Assembly (NCBI GenBank): GCA_038373885.1
Contig: JAWZYV010012403.1
Coordinates: 124,001 to 188,000, forward strand
Origin: Cheiracanthium punctorium
Taxonomy: Eukaryota; Arthropoda; Arachnida; Araneae; Cheiracanthiidae
DNA: 64,000 bases
Reading direction: 5' to 3'
Position numbering within the stretch: the first letter of the stretch is position 1
Below: more notes on this DNA, generated by a model
The model's input: the letters and a program-made list of their open reading frames with translations, nothing else
What the model was told of the DNA's origin: nothing
The model's database searches: none
The DNA's letters: not shown here

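Overview
The window is eukaryotic and very AT-rich. It is built almost entirely around one large protein-coding gene on the minus strand, spread over the whole 64 kb as short exons in long, transposon-filled introns. The gene is recognised as ZFYVE26 (spastizin / FYVE-CENT, the SPG15 protein). A complete FYVE zinc finger is encoded by two adjacent exons (16942-17099 and 16218-16342), with the WVPD, RRHHCRRC and RVCEDC signatures and all eight zinc-ligand cysteines. The flanking exons have the spastizin-like helical-repeat character. I placed 29 exons. All 28 junctions keep one open reading frame and have consensus splice sites (one is GC-AG), giving about 6.0 kb of coding sequence or about 2,005 codons. 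Both ends lie outside: the 5' part continues beyond 64000 and the 3' part continues left of position 1.

The mix of mobile elements (DD34E Tc1-like, pogo/Tigger-like, copia with an initiator-Met half-tRNA primer site, hAT-like elements with 8-bp duplications, tRNA-derived SINE-like repeats) and the gene structure suggest an arthropod, probably a chelicerate such as a spider. That is an inference from element style, not a proven identification.

Layout by coordinate. 1-5.1 kb: last visible exons, a 0.9 kb MITE (1781-2696) and a pogo/Tigger element (3439-5059) that itself contains a MITE (4139-4953). 5-13 kb: exons 24-28, diverged tandem repeats (9.5-10.15 kb) and copy 1 of a small palindromic repeat family, which carries a hammerhead-like core. 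13-16 kb: a decayed antisense Tc1-like element interrupted by other repeats. 16-17 kb: FYVE exons. 18.1-22.4 kb: a copia retrotransposon whose 5' LTR was invaded by a Tc1 element; the element is cut off inside the reverse transcriptase. 23-32.6 kb: exons 14-21, SINE-like repeats, a CAGTATTTACC MITE, and a decayed Tc1-like element containing palindromic-family copy 2 with a 12-bp flanking duplication. 33.9-36.7 and 38.1-41.1 kb: two DNA transposons with 8-bp target duplications and related coding remnants in opposite orientation. 41.3 kb: a perfect 69-bp inverted repeat. 42.6-44.5 kb: another Tc1 remnant and a 271-bp tandem duplication. 46-52.6 kb: a gene-poor intron with few recognisable features. 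52.6-64 kb: exons 1-8, several MITEs (one nested, one with TTAA ends), and a pogo/Tigger carboxy-terminal remnant.

The single host gene is presumably a housekeeping endolysosomal/autophagy factor. Everything else is intron-resident mobile DNA at different stages of decay. No bacterial-type operon, CRISPR array or complete RNA gene was found.
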